Source: Craterostigma plantagineum
Lineage: Eukaryota > Streptophyta > Magnoliopsida > Lamiales > Linderniaceae
Direction: 5' to 3'
Length of the DNA: 64,000 nucleotides
Assembly: GCA_027422505.1 (NCBI GenBank)
Contig: JAPQWV010000126.1
Span: forward strand, 124,001-188,000
Part shown: positions 11,040 through 20,932 of the stretch, piece after piece
Layout of the letters: every line of letters starts with the position of its first letter
Numbering within the stretch: the stretch's first letter is position 1
Translations under genes and position numbers: made by a program
The notes under the pieces: generated by a model
What the model saw: the letters and a program-made list of their open reading frames with translations, nothing else
Told to the model about the DNA's origin: nothing
Database searches by the model: none

Positions 11040-11708
11040 ATGGAGAGCTCGCCAAGAGTCATAGCCCATACTCCATCGCCGAGAAGCCTAAGCTCAAACA
11101 ATTCAAGCACCGTCACTTACAACAAAGCCGCCGCCGTCGCCGCCTCGAATTCGGATCAACCCATCACAAGATCCGAACCCAACAACCCATACCCGACGAC
11201 GTTCGTGCAAGCCGACACGGCGTCCTTCAAGAAGGTCGTACAAATGCTGACCGGAGCTCCAGAGACCGTAAACCGGCGGCAGGATCCGGCCCGGCCCGGC
11301 CCAATCAGAAAGGAGCAGCAGCACAAGCCGCCGCCGGCGTCCAAGCTCTACGAGCGGCGGAGCAGTTTCAAGACGATCAGCCCGATGGGCCAGGCGAGGG
11401 CCGGGGTTTCAAGCTCGGGCTGGATCCGACCCGAATTGCTGTCTCCGAGTTTGCTCGATTTTCCTTCTCTGGCGCTGAGTCCAGTGACGCCTTTGATACC
11501 CGACCCGTTTAAAAGGGCCGGTTCGGGTTTGGACTCGGAGGCCGAGGAGAAAGCTATTAAAGAAAAAGGGTTTTATTTGCATAATTCGCCGAGGGATTCT
11601 GAGCCTCCTAGGTTGTTGCCTTTGTTTCCGCTGACGTCACCGAGGGTTGTTCGTGAGGGTTCTTCTTCGTCATCATCCGATGATAACTGTGGTGATGCTA
11701 AACGCTGA
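11040..11708 (+). CDS. VQ motif-containing protein (VQ4/MVQ-type)
   Basis: A single-exon, 222-residue, Ser/Pro-rich protein. The VQ signature FxxxVQxxTG is seen as FKKVVQMLTG at residues 63-72, after the conserved PTTFVQADTASF. Many Ser-Pro and Thr-Pro dipeptides are spread along the chain (TPSPRS near the N-terminus, ISPMGQ and LSPSLLDFPSLALSPVTP in the middle), which fits the VQ subgroup phosphorylated by MPK3/MPK6 and acting with WRKY factors in immunity. The final part is a PPRLLPLFPLTSPR motif followed by a serine run, both common in this subgroup. Lack of introns and overall length fit the family. The numbered orthologue (VQ4, VQ13, VQ19, VQ31 or VQ33) cannot be fixed by eye. Confidence 0.9.
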   Translation: MESSPRVIAHTPSPRSLSSNNSSTVTYNKAAAVAASNSDQPITRSEPNNPYPTTFVQADTASFKKVVQMLTGAPETVNRRQDPARPGPIRKEQQHKPPPASKLYERRSSFKTISPMGQARAGVSSSGWIRPELLSPSLLDFPSLALSPVTPLIPDPFKRAGSGLDSEAEEKAIKEKGFYLHNSPRDSEPPRLLPLFPLTSPRVVREGSSSSSSDDNCGDAKR

Positions 11709-13987
11709 TTATCGATGGGATGATATTTGGGTGAGTTTTTTTTTTGTATCCTTTTCTCTTTGATTTGTTCCTGGGTTTTGGAATGCTTTGGAAAGAAGAT
11801 GAGAGCAAGAGTTTGTTACTTGTTGTTGCTGTTATTACCTTTACTGATTTGTTGCTCTTTTTTACCTTTGTGTAGCTGAAAATTCATACATAAAGTCAAA
11901 AAAGTTGGGTGGCAAATGTGGATTAGCTGTCATTTCATTAGGGAAAGCGTAAAAGAAGGGAAAGGCATCTTTCTTTTTGACTCTTGGTTGTTTCTTGGTC
12001 GAAAGATGCCTAGAGGTTATTTTATTACATTGGGAAGTATCATTGTAAAATGGTTCCTTCTGCATATTTATGACTTTTGGGTTGATATACGTTGAAAATG
12101 TATTTGGGACAAAAGAGGTTGGATATTTTCTTGTGATAAGATGAGTGAGGACCATATGCTTTGCCGTTTTAGGTCGATGAATATACTTTTTTGAAATACT
12201 TTCTTTTTAGTTTTACGGATCATATGTACGTTGCCGTCGCCCTTTTGGATGACTATTGAAACCTTTATTAATTTCATGTTAACATCCAACGGGCAACGGC
12301 TACTTGAATTTCCATGCCCATTTATGATCTCTTTGGTATATGGTTTGGCCTATGATAAACAATTTACTGTAATCCTCAGTCATCTTGATTCATATGGTAA
12401 TATCGAACTTCTAAACGAAATTCAAATATCGTGGTTGACAATTGATATTCAAAGGGTCGCTCGCATTCATTAATCTACTTGAGGATTCTTAGTTTGATTT
12501 AGTTTCCTTTCCCACGGGGTAAGAAGTCAATTGTGTAGTCGTCAGACAAATATATGGACAATATGGGCAAAGATGGACAAGCAAGGCAACCCTTCATTCC
12601 AACGCCATCTTTTGAGACACACATATATTGTATTGTAAAAAATTTGCATCCACCGTGAATATGGCCCATCAAATTCGGACTTGTTGAAATTATGTTCTTC
12701 ATTTTGTGAACACTTGTGAATTATCATATTTAACGTGGACGATAGCATACAAAGAAAAAGGAGTTGGCCATCTCCCGCCATTCCTCTATAAATACATTTG
12801 CTACAGTATAATTTTTCTAGATTGTATAGTATCGCTAAACTCCAACCATGTCCTCTACAATTTACTCTATACAGAATATTCTTATTATATTCCTTCCAGT
12901 AAATTTATATGATACATCATATAATTTAGATTTTAGTATATTCTATTGAAAAAACGCTTATGTAGAAAATAAGTTATCTTTATTAATAAGATCAATTTCT
13001 TCTATATCATAAATTTAAATTAAAACATGTCAAAAATTATATTAATTTACAAATTTTTATATACTATTTCCAAAGAAGATAAAAACATGTAAAAGAACTA
13101 CAACTGTAAGTTTGCTTGATTGAAGACCGACTTGATTAATGATATTTGAAGTTAAAAATTATTGTTTTGTTATTATTTGAGAGATCCATAACCACTATTC
13201 ATTCTACTCTCAGCAAATTAAAATACACTAGATAAAAAATTAATTAGAACTATATTATAAAAAGGAAATTGAAAAAAAAAATAGAAAAGACATAGTGGAT
13301 GAATACTTGAATAGTGCCCCTACACATAAAGGACCACTATTCACTCCTCCAAGTTTAGTGGGCATTTGGCATCTCATTGGAGGTGCTCCACCTCTTAAGT
13401 TAAACTCCAATTTTTGAAGTATCGATGGAGATGCGCTCTGGTAAGCAATCACATATTTAATTGTCCCAAACATTTTAGTATCGTCATGTCCCATGTTTAT
13501 GATAAGACTTTAGTGCACCGCCTTCTTTGTGTGATGTCATGGATGGCCTTATTATTGATTAAATATATATATATATATATATATGTACTATGTACCTCTT
13601 TTTTTTATTATTAATTCTGTACATTTCTTAATAATACATGTTATATATATAATGAGGACGTCGTGTTGGACTTGTTCAAAGGACCAGACATTCAACACAT
13701 GTCAACCCAATGCTACTTCCTTACCAAAACTAGGAAATTATTTGAGAAGTCATTTTCGCGTGCAAATGCAAAAGATAATTGTATCAACTACTCTCATCGT
13801 CAAGGTCTACTCTGATTTATTTATCTATAATCGCATATCAGAAGACTCCTTCCTCCCAAGAAAAAGAAAACGAAGATTAAGAAGTTTCGTAACTAAAATT
13901 CTAATATGGAAACAAAATGAAATAAGAAGGACGATGGGACCATTTTATTGTATTTAATTATTATCGATATCATCGTAATCATCATCA
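11709..13987. other. Intergenic region between VQ and glutaredoxin genes
   Basis: About 2.3 kb. The left end holds the 3' untranslated region of the VQ gene and the right end that of the glutaredoxin gene; the two are convergent. The middle is AT-rich, with a (TA)n run at about 13564-13583. Small frames on both strands show no family resemblance. Wording such as GGAGATGCGCTC near 13427 recalls MITE ends, but I could not pair it with a second end. Confidence 0.45.
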
Positions 13988-14392
13988 TCAAAGCCACAAA
14001 GCTCGAGCTTCTATGAGCTTAGGCACCAATTCCCCAGATATATGCGCGCGCATGACCTCATCGAGCCCACCGAACCACTCCCCTCCGACGAACACCGCCG
14101 GTAAATCCATCTCCGCCGCGCCTCCTCCGCCGATCGCCTCCTCCAAGCCTCCCCTGACTTCACCTTCGGTCTCCTCGTCGACGCCGAAGATCAGTGGGCT
14201 AACACCGTGACCTTGGAGAAGCAGCTTCACCACGTGGCACATACAGCAACCCCTTCGAGCGAAGACCACCACAGCGCTCTTTTTGATCAGCGACGCCACC
14301 GCCTCTCTGTCCTCGCCGAGGACGGCGACGGACGGTTGGCCGGCCGGCGAGTTTGCTGCTAGGTAGTCTATGTACGGCAACGCCTGCTGCAT
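13988..14392 (-). CDS. CC-type glutaredoxin (ROXY/GRXC9 group)
   Basis: A single-exon, 134-residue protein. The CC-type active site is CCMC at residues 49-52 (ARRGCCMCHV), diagnostic of the land-plant ROXY class. The C-terminus ends ARALWL; the terminal ALWL motif is required in ROXY proteins for action with TGA bZIP factors, and the preceding HISGELVPKL is highly conserved. The glycine-rich stretch before DLPAVFVGGEWFGGLDEV is the usual glutathione-binding region with a variable loop. ROXY proteins dampen TGA-dependent transcription in nucleus and cytosol, linking salicylic acid, jasmonate and floral development. The sequence looks closest to GRX480/GRXC9 (ROXY19). The upstream region carries TGACG motifs, which fits autoregulation through TGA factors. 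Confidence 0.93.
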   Translation of the reverse strand: MQQALPYIDYLAANSPAGQPSVAVLGEDREAVASLIKKSAVVVFARRGCCMCHVVKLLLQGHGVSPLIFGVDEETEGEVRGGLEEAIGGGGAAEMDLPAVFVGGEWFGGLDEVMRAHISGELVPKLIEARALWL

Positions 14393-14461
14393 GGTTGTGT
14401 GTATATATGAAGAAGTGGAAAAAGAAAACGAGGGGGGAAGAAGTCGTCCTTGGAAGGCTTT

Positions 14462-14575
14462 GGTTATATAGTAGTTTAGTTGGACGTGACTACAGTTGGG
14501 TCATTGACTCTAACGTCAACGAAGATGACGACATAAGTGACGTCACGGAACTGTTTGACCGTGCTGGTGACGTCA
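14462..14575 (-). promoter_or_regulatory. Glutaredoxin promoter: TATA box and as-1-like TGACG cluster
   Basis: Reading the minus strand, CTATATAACC (near 14462-14471) is a TATA box about 70 bp upstream of the ATG at 14392. Further upstream are CGTCA/TGACG cores at 14514-14518, 14526-14530 and two palindromic TGACGTCA sites at 14538-14545 and 14568-14575. Paired TGACG elements are the known binding sites of TGA bZIP factors. Confidence 0.72.
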
Positions 14576-14837
14576 TTCATTGTATGCTTCAAGACTTTTT
14601 CCCCCATTCTGTTAATATAACTTATCTAGGTTGTGAGAACGACGTGGACTGAGAATATTACACTTAACGTCCTAGATTATAGAAAACAACACTGAATTAC
14701 CAAACGAAAATAGAACAATTGGGATATACTAACTCGAGAAAATCAAACAACATTCTGTTTGCCGCCCCCACTCCAAAATCTGGGCCTCTGTTCTTCAAAC
14801 TCAGGCAATTTTTGGTACGCAATCGATGCAGCCTTGA

Positions 14838-15695
14838 TCAAGATTCCAGCATTAGAGCCCATATTACGTAAGACATACCACTTTCTGCCTTGTGATCGAA
14901 GTAATGGAGCAGATACTTGTAGCCCATCCATTCTCGTTCCTCTTCTCTTCGACTTTCATCCTACGTAGTAGAACGTCGATACTGCAAGTTTGACACAGAG
15001 GGGAAAAAAGAGTTTACACGGCGATTCTAACCTTGAGAAACATTTGCAGAGGAGCATCGAACATGGATTCCACCTCATCTGCGTTTAAGGTTGGGCTGAA
15101 TGCGCTTCTGTCCCAGAGGATCGCTACCACAGGCACTACAGCGATGTTCTTCTGCAAGAAACAAGAAACCATTCTAGAATACAATGATCATTGCAAGAGA
15201 AACATGCTATCAATCAATACCTTAGTGTGAAAGGGTTCGAGGACGGCTAAGATTTCCACAATCGAAGGGTCTAATCCAATCTCCTCTTTGGCCTCTCTCA
15301 GAGCTGTGTCGACGTCATTCCTATCACAATCGTCTCTCTTTCCTCCAGGCAATGAAACTTCGCCTGATTCGAAAAATTAAAACCGAAACTTCTTCGATGG
15401 CTTCACAATCGAGTGCCGATCTGCGATCTATATGAACAGAGATAATATACTACACTACAATACCTGGATTCGACGACACTTTCGAAGATCTTTTGGTGAG
15501 AATCACGCGAACTTCCCCCTTCTCATCTTCGAACAAACAGATCAAAACCGCAGCTCTGCTCGATTTGGCCACAGATTCAGCAGCAGCACAAGAGGCTTGT
15601 TGGTCCCTGCCGTTATAATAACCGAGTTCATATTCACGGAAACGAAGAGCTAACAGCACGAGATTCTCCGATTTTCCGAGATTGCTGCGATTCAT
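14838..15695 (-). CDS. NUDT15: Nudix hydrolase, NUDT15/22-type, with C-terminal frameshift
   Basis: Exons 15464-15695, 15221-15363, 15032-15151 and 14838-14960. The protein begins MNRSNLGKSENLVLLALRF and contains SSRAAVLICLF, LTKRSS, and a Nudix box from PGGKRDDCDRND through REAKEEIGL. It continues VVPVVAILWDR and REWMGYKYLLHYFDH, all typical of plant NUDT15/NUDT22, which hydrolyse CoA and related pyrophosphates (mitochondrial for NUDT15). After VIWAL the frame runs into TGA at 14838-14840. The conserved family ending (AGILIKAAS... to LPEFEEQ) is present downstream but in another frame, continuing to 14743. A missing base near 14852 explains this. The first four exons' content is otherwise intact, so a protein shortened by roughly 30 residues could still be made. 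Confidence 0.85.
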
Positions 15696-17225
15696 GGCAT
15701 TGCTTGCATCATCAATGGCTAGGCAGATCAGTTCAGCGTTGAGACGAATTAAGGTAAAAAAAAAAAAAAAGTAGTTTGAATTTGATTACAGCTGAGTGAT
15801 ATAATTTGTTGACCCGAACCGATACTTGGCCCGATGTCACCCCCTGTCTGAGCCCATAGAAATCATAGCCCATTTAGTTGTGGCCTCACTTTACTAGTAA
15901 CATATGGCCCAATTGATCTTGTGATTGTCGAATTTCAGCACGTGCTTTTTTTTTTTCCATTTAATTATCACAATGACCAAACCATATCCTATGGTAGAAA
16001 ATGTAAAAGATATGGATAAAGAAGGTAGAATATGCCATGAGGCATTGGTATATGCTTCATCTCATTTTCGCAACAACTAACATTAATACATATCTATTTT
16101 CTGTTATCGAATATGCCTCGTGGATGTAAGTGCTTGAATCCTTTCCCCATGTTTTATTTACATATATATATTTTGGAAAAAAGAGCATGAAATATAAATT
16201 TAAATAGTTCGGAAAATTTGTCCTTTCCTATTGCCTGTATTACCCTCAATGACGAAGCCCGTATTCGTCGTAATGTAATATGTTTCTTTTTCGCCAAAAA
16301 GATGAGGACAAGACCGTCATTGCCTACAACGCATGGCGTCACAGATGACGCAAGCTTTCTGCCACGTCAGCGACCTTATCCACTTCGATGTTTTATGATC
16401 CCTCCTCCACGTGCCTTGCCAAAACGTAGTAGAACATCAGCGCGTGGGAAAATGTCGCGTGAAGCGCGACTTGCTCCAGCTGGCATCACGAAGCTTTTTG
16501 CTGGCCGACCTTATCCTATTCGGCATTTCCGACAATTTCTTTGATTTTTATTTTTAAATGATACAAATATTTTATCCGTTCCTTTCCTTCTTCTTCGTTA
16601 CTACTATATTGTACCATCGTAAAAATATGTTTTTCGTGGTCGCTTGCTTCGTCCGAAGAGAGAAGTTAAACCCCTCAACAGTAGCAGATCCTTCGATATA
16701 GAAGTTTGGAAGGAATTCTCAGCTCGATCTCTGTCGTTTATGAGGAGAAGGTGAGCATTTGATTTACTACTAGCTCTTAATTTTATGCAGAACGAGGAAA
16801 AGTGATTCTGTTCCGTGTGGATTTCAAAGCTTTTATATTTTTAGCGACCGTCTCCTTTGAGTGGTGATTAATATTCTGATATTCGAATTCATTGCTATTT
16901 ATCTAGTGGATTTCGTTTGATTGCCTTTTGAGTTTATGATGTTTCTTTCGCCATTTTATCGCGCTGTTTTACAATTCAATTGAGATGTTTTCGTGGCTAT
17001 AAATGTGCCAGATCCGGTCTATGTGCTGTGGTAGAAACACAACCTTTTCTGTGGTTTTGAGACACTAGGACGAAGAAATGGTTATATCAGGGCAAGGTTT
17101 GGCTTGATTTGATTCCGTTGGGTGAGGAGAAGTTAACAAATAAAGGTTGATTAGAGTATTTATTGGCTTGTGATCTAAAGCCTCTGACTGAAGATTTTTG
17201 GGTGAAGAAATAAAGTATTGTAAAG
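15696..17225 (+). other. Promoter and 5' leader of the TPS gene
   Basis: The stretch starts with the Nudix upstream region. A G-box-like CACGTG lies near 15939 and another near 16406. From about 16650 the sequence looks transcribed, with a donor AG/GTGAGC at 16750/16751, implying a leader intron as is usual for class II TPS genes; its acceptor before the ATG at 17226 is uncertain. A 108-codon frame at 16218-16544 has no family resemblance. Confidence 0.5.
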
Positions 17226-19616
17226 ATGATGTCCAGATCTTACACTAACTTACTGGATCTAGCATCTGGTAATTTCCCTGTCATGGGCCGTGAGAGAAGG
17301 CGTATGCCTCGTGTAATGACCGTTGCAGGTGTTATTTCCGAGCTTGATGATGAGCAAGCTAATAGTGTCTCGTCAGATGTTCCGTCGTCACTTGCTGCAG
17401 ACAGAGTAATTATTGTGGCCAACCAGCTTCCGATCAAGGCCAAGCGTAGACCAGATAATAAAGGCTGGAGTTTTAGCTGGGATGAGGAATCTTTGTTATC
17501 GCACATTAAGGATGGCTTACCTGACGATATGGAAGTCATATATGTTGGTTCATTGAAAGTCGATGTCGACTCAAGCGAGCAAGATGATGTCTCTCAGTTG
17601 TTGTTAGAAAGATTTAGGTGCGTCCCTGCATTTCTTCCTCCAGAGATTTTGTCGAAATATTATCATGGATTTTGCAAGCAATATTTGTGGCTACAGTTCC
17701 ATTACATGCTTCCTTTCTCCCCAAGCCATGGAGGTAGATTTGATCGGTCGTGGTGGGAAGCCTATGTTGCAGCGAACAAGATATTCTCGCAGAAGGTAAT
17801 CGAGGTGATAAACCCGGAGGATGATTATGTCTGGATTCATGATTACCATTTGATGGTCTTGCCTAGCTTCTTGAGGAGACGCTTTAACAGGCTGAGAATG
17901 GGATTTTTCCTTCATAGTCCTTTTCCTTCATCCGAGATATACAGAACTCTACCAGTGAGAGAAGAAATATTGAAGGCACTGTTGAATGCTGATCTCATAG
18001 GTTTCCACACCTTTGATTATGCGAGGCATTTCCCCTCCTGTTGCAGTCGTATGCTTGGTTTGGAGTACCAGTCAAAAAGAGGTTATATAGGGTTAGAATA
18101 CTATGGTAGAACGGTTGGAATAAAAATAATGCCTGTTGGAATTCACATGGGGCAGATAGAGTATGTTCTTGCCCAGGCTGATAAAGATTTACTGGTTGGA
18201 GAGCTTGGGCAACAGTTTGAAGGAAAAACAGTTTTGCTTGGAGTTGATGATATGGATTTATTCAAAGGTGTGAATTTGAAACTTCTAGCCATGGAACAAA
18301 TGTTGAAGCAACACGAAAAGTGGCGAGGAAGGGCAGTTCTCGTACAGATTACAAACCCAGCACGAGGAAAGGGTAAGGATCTTGAAGACATAGAAGCAGA
18401 AATTAATACAAGTTGCAAGAGAATCAATGACGCATTTGGCCAGCCTGGTTATAGCCCTGTTGTTTTGATCAACAAGGCTATCTCTGCAAGTGAGAGAGCG
18501 GCATATTACTCAATTGCCGAATGTGTTGTTGTTACAGCCGTTAGAGATGGAATGAACCTTATACCGTACGAGTATGTCGTATGTAGGCAGGGTAATCCTG
18601 GAAATCATCTAGGTTCAGATTCAATATCTCCCCAGAAGAGCATGTTAGTTGTATCTGAGTTCATCGGGTGCTCTCCATCACTTAGTGGTGCCATTAGAGT
18701 CAATCCATGGAATACAGAAGCAACTGCAGAAGCATTAAATGAAGCAATTTCAATGGCTGATGGGGAGAAGCACTTAAGACACGAGAAGCATTATAAGTAT
18801 GTGAGCACACATGATGTGGCATATTGGTCAAGAAGCTTCTTCCAGGATTTGGAGAGAACTTGCCTAGACCATTTTAGAAGACGATGCTGGGGAGTTGGTC
18901 TAGGCTTTGGTTTCAGAGTAGTAGCACTTGATCCTAATTTCAGAAAGCTGTCTACTGACAGTATCGTGGCTGCTTATTCAAGAGCCAAGAATAGGGTCAT
19001 ACTTTTGGATTATGATGGCACCATAATGCCTCAAACATCTATCAGTAAGAACCCTAGCCAAGAAGTTGTGTCAATCATTAATACACTATGTGGTGATATC
19101 AAAAATATAGTATTTGTGGTTAGCGGTCGAGGAAAGGATAGCTTGGGGAAATGGTTGTCTCCCTGTAAGAAACTTGGAATCGCAGCGGAACATGGTTATT
19201 TCTTTCGGTATGGGTTTACTGAACTGAAATTACTCGTTTGTTTAGCATTTTTTTTTTCTGTTCTCTTGTATTTCTGCTAATTTTTCTCGCACATCATTAG
19301 GTGGTCTGCGGATAAGGAATGGGAGACTTGTCTGCAAACCACCGATTTCGGCTGGCTCCAGATTGTTGAGCCCGTAATGAAATTATATACCGAAGCTACG
19401 GATGGTTCATACATCGAATCAAAAGAAAGCGCACTTGTCTGGCACTATCGTGATGCAGATCTTGGCTTTGGTTCAAGTCAAGCTAAGGAAATGCTGGACC
19501 ACCTTGAAAGTGTTCTAGCCAATGAACCAGTTACTGCAAAAAGTGGTCAGTTCATCGTTGAAGTTAAACCTCAGGTATGTAATAGCTTAAGCTCAATACT
19601 TACTTTTCACGTCTAG

Positions 19617-19665
<49 letters not shown>

Positions 19666-20032
19666 ACCTCTCCTTCTGAGGGACATCAGTTTAATTTTTT
19701 TTCCTTACCATTGAGAGGGAGTGAGTAAAGGTGTGGTGGGGGAGAAGATATTCTCGTCAATGTCTGAAAACAGACGGCAGGCCGACTTTGTACTGTGCAT
19801 TGGGGACGATCGATCTGATGAAGACATGTTTGAGAAAATCGGCGACGCAACGAACGGAGGAGCGCTTTGTGCAGATGCGTCGGTCTTTGCTTGCACGGTG
19901 GGACAGAAACCAAGCAAAGCACGGTACTATTTGGACGATACGATGGAAGTCATTAGCATGCTCGAAGCTTTGGCAGAACTATCCCCATCCTTAGAAGAGA
20001 GCTTACAATCTCTCCAGCTTTCTTCGTCTTGA
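17226..20032 (+). CDS. TPS7: Class II trehalose-6-phosphate synthase (TPS7-like)
   Basis: Exons 17226-19207, 19301-19574 and 19718-20032 (stop TGA). The three-exon layout and the start MMSRSYTNLLDLASGNFPV are characteristic of class II plant TPS proteins (TPS5-TPS11). A family-20 glycosyltransferase domain fills about residues 55-540 (VIIVANQLP, VWIHDYHLMVLP, FFLHSPFPSSEIYR, VTAVRDGMNLIPYEYV). A HAD-type phosphatase domain follows, with LLDYDGTIMP near residue 595, VFVVSGRG, and CIGDDRSDEDMFE in exon 3. Class II proteins generally lack strong synthase or phosphatase activity and act as regulators, for example through SnRK1 and trehalose-6-phosphate signalling. That role is family knowledge, not visible here. 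A few positions differ from the usual consensus (LWLQFHYMLP where LWPLFHYMLP is common), but no inactivating change is seen. Confidence 0.94.
19619..19662 (+). repeat. (TA)n microsatellite in TPS intron 2
   Basis: About 21 TA units in the second intron of the TPS gene. Confidence 0.95.
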
Positions 20033-20932
20033 TTCTTTCTTTCTTTCGGCCTTTTCAAACAATAAACTCTCTTTTGGGAGGAAAGTTCAAAGTTTTGGGG
20101 TTTCAAGTCAAAGGATGGCTGGCTTCGGTAGAGTGGCAAGTAGTTGATATTTTTGTTGAGGATTTTATTGATTGATTGATTGACAATCAATAATCTAAAC
20201 ACCGTTACTTCTTGCATTGAAAGGATTTGTGAGCTCTTTCGGCTTTTATGGTCTTTGTTTTTCTCGAATTAGAGTTTGTACGAGCAGAGGTTGGTTTAAG
20301 GAGTTTGTTTAGGGGTCGTTTTTGTTTTTGTTTTTTTAGTTAATCTGAATGTATGAATTGCAAAAGGTCGTGATTCTTTTTGTCGTGTAATGTTATCGCT
20401 CTGATAGGATCATTTGCCGCATTTATTGCTTTTATTTATATGTCAACTGCGAATAATAAAGAGGGGCATATAACATCACGACTCATCCACTTAGGCCTTT
20501 TTGGCACGTGAAAAAACTCCACTATTGAAAATTAGTTATGCGATCTGCAACCTAAGCCAGAGGCAAATACCATTTTATTAATTTTATACCAATAAAGCTG
20601 GAAATTATATTTAACCGTTGCCCTAATTATACCAACATATTGTACACTTTAACAGTTTGTATAATTTTCAATTTTTATTTATTCTGTTGTGGTATAATAA
20701 TAAAAAACGTTGGTATAATATCCAGTTTTGATTTCAGAAAAGGGTATTTTCGTCCTTTCCCCGTTCTACCAAACACATTTTTTTTAAATGGGAGAGTGAT
20801 AAGGAATTTGCACTATTTTTTTTTTTTTGTTTTGCACGCTACCGTCCAGCCCAGTTCAATCTCCCATTTGTGTGTGAGTTGGGCTTTTCTCTCTCGATTA
20901 AAATTCAGGTTTTTTCTGCAACTGCGTTCACA
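20033..20932. other. Intergenic: TPS 3' end and nonaspanin promoter
   Basis: The left third is probably the TPS 3' untranslated region. The right part is the promoter and leader of the nonaspanin gene. No other coding signal is seen. Confidence 0.5.

Noticed and set aside
16218..16544. A 108-codon frame upstream of the TPS gene
   Set aside because: No domain or signal, and promoter motifs (CACGTG) lie within it.
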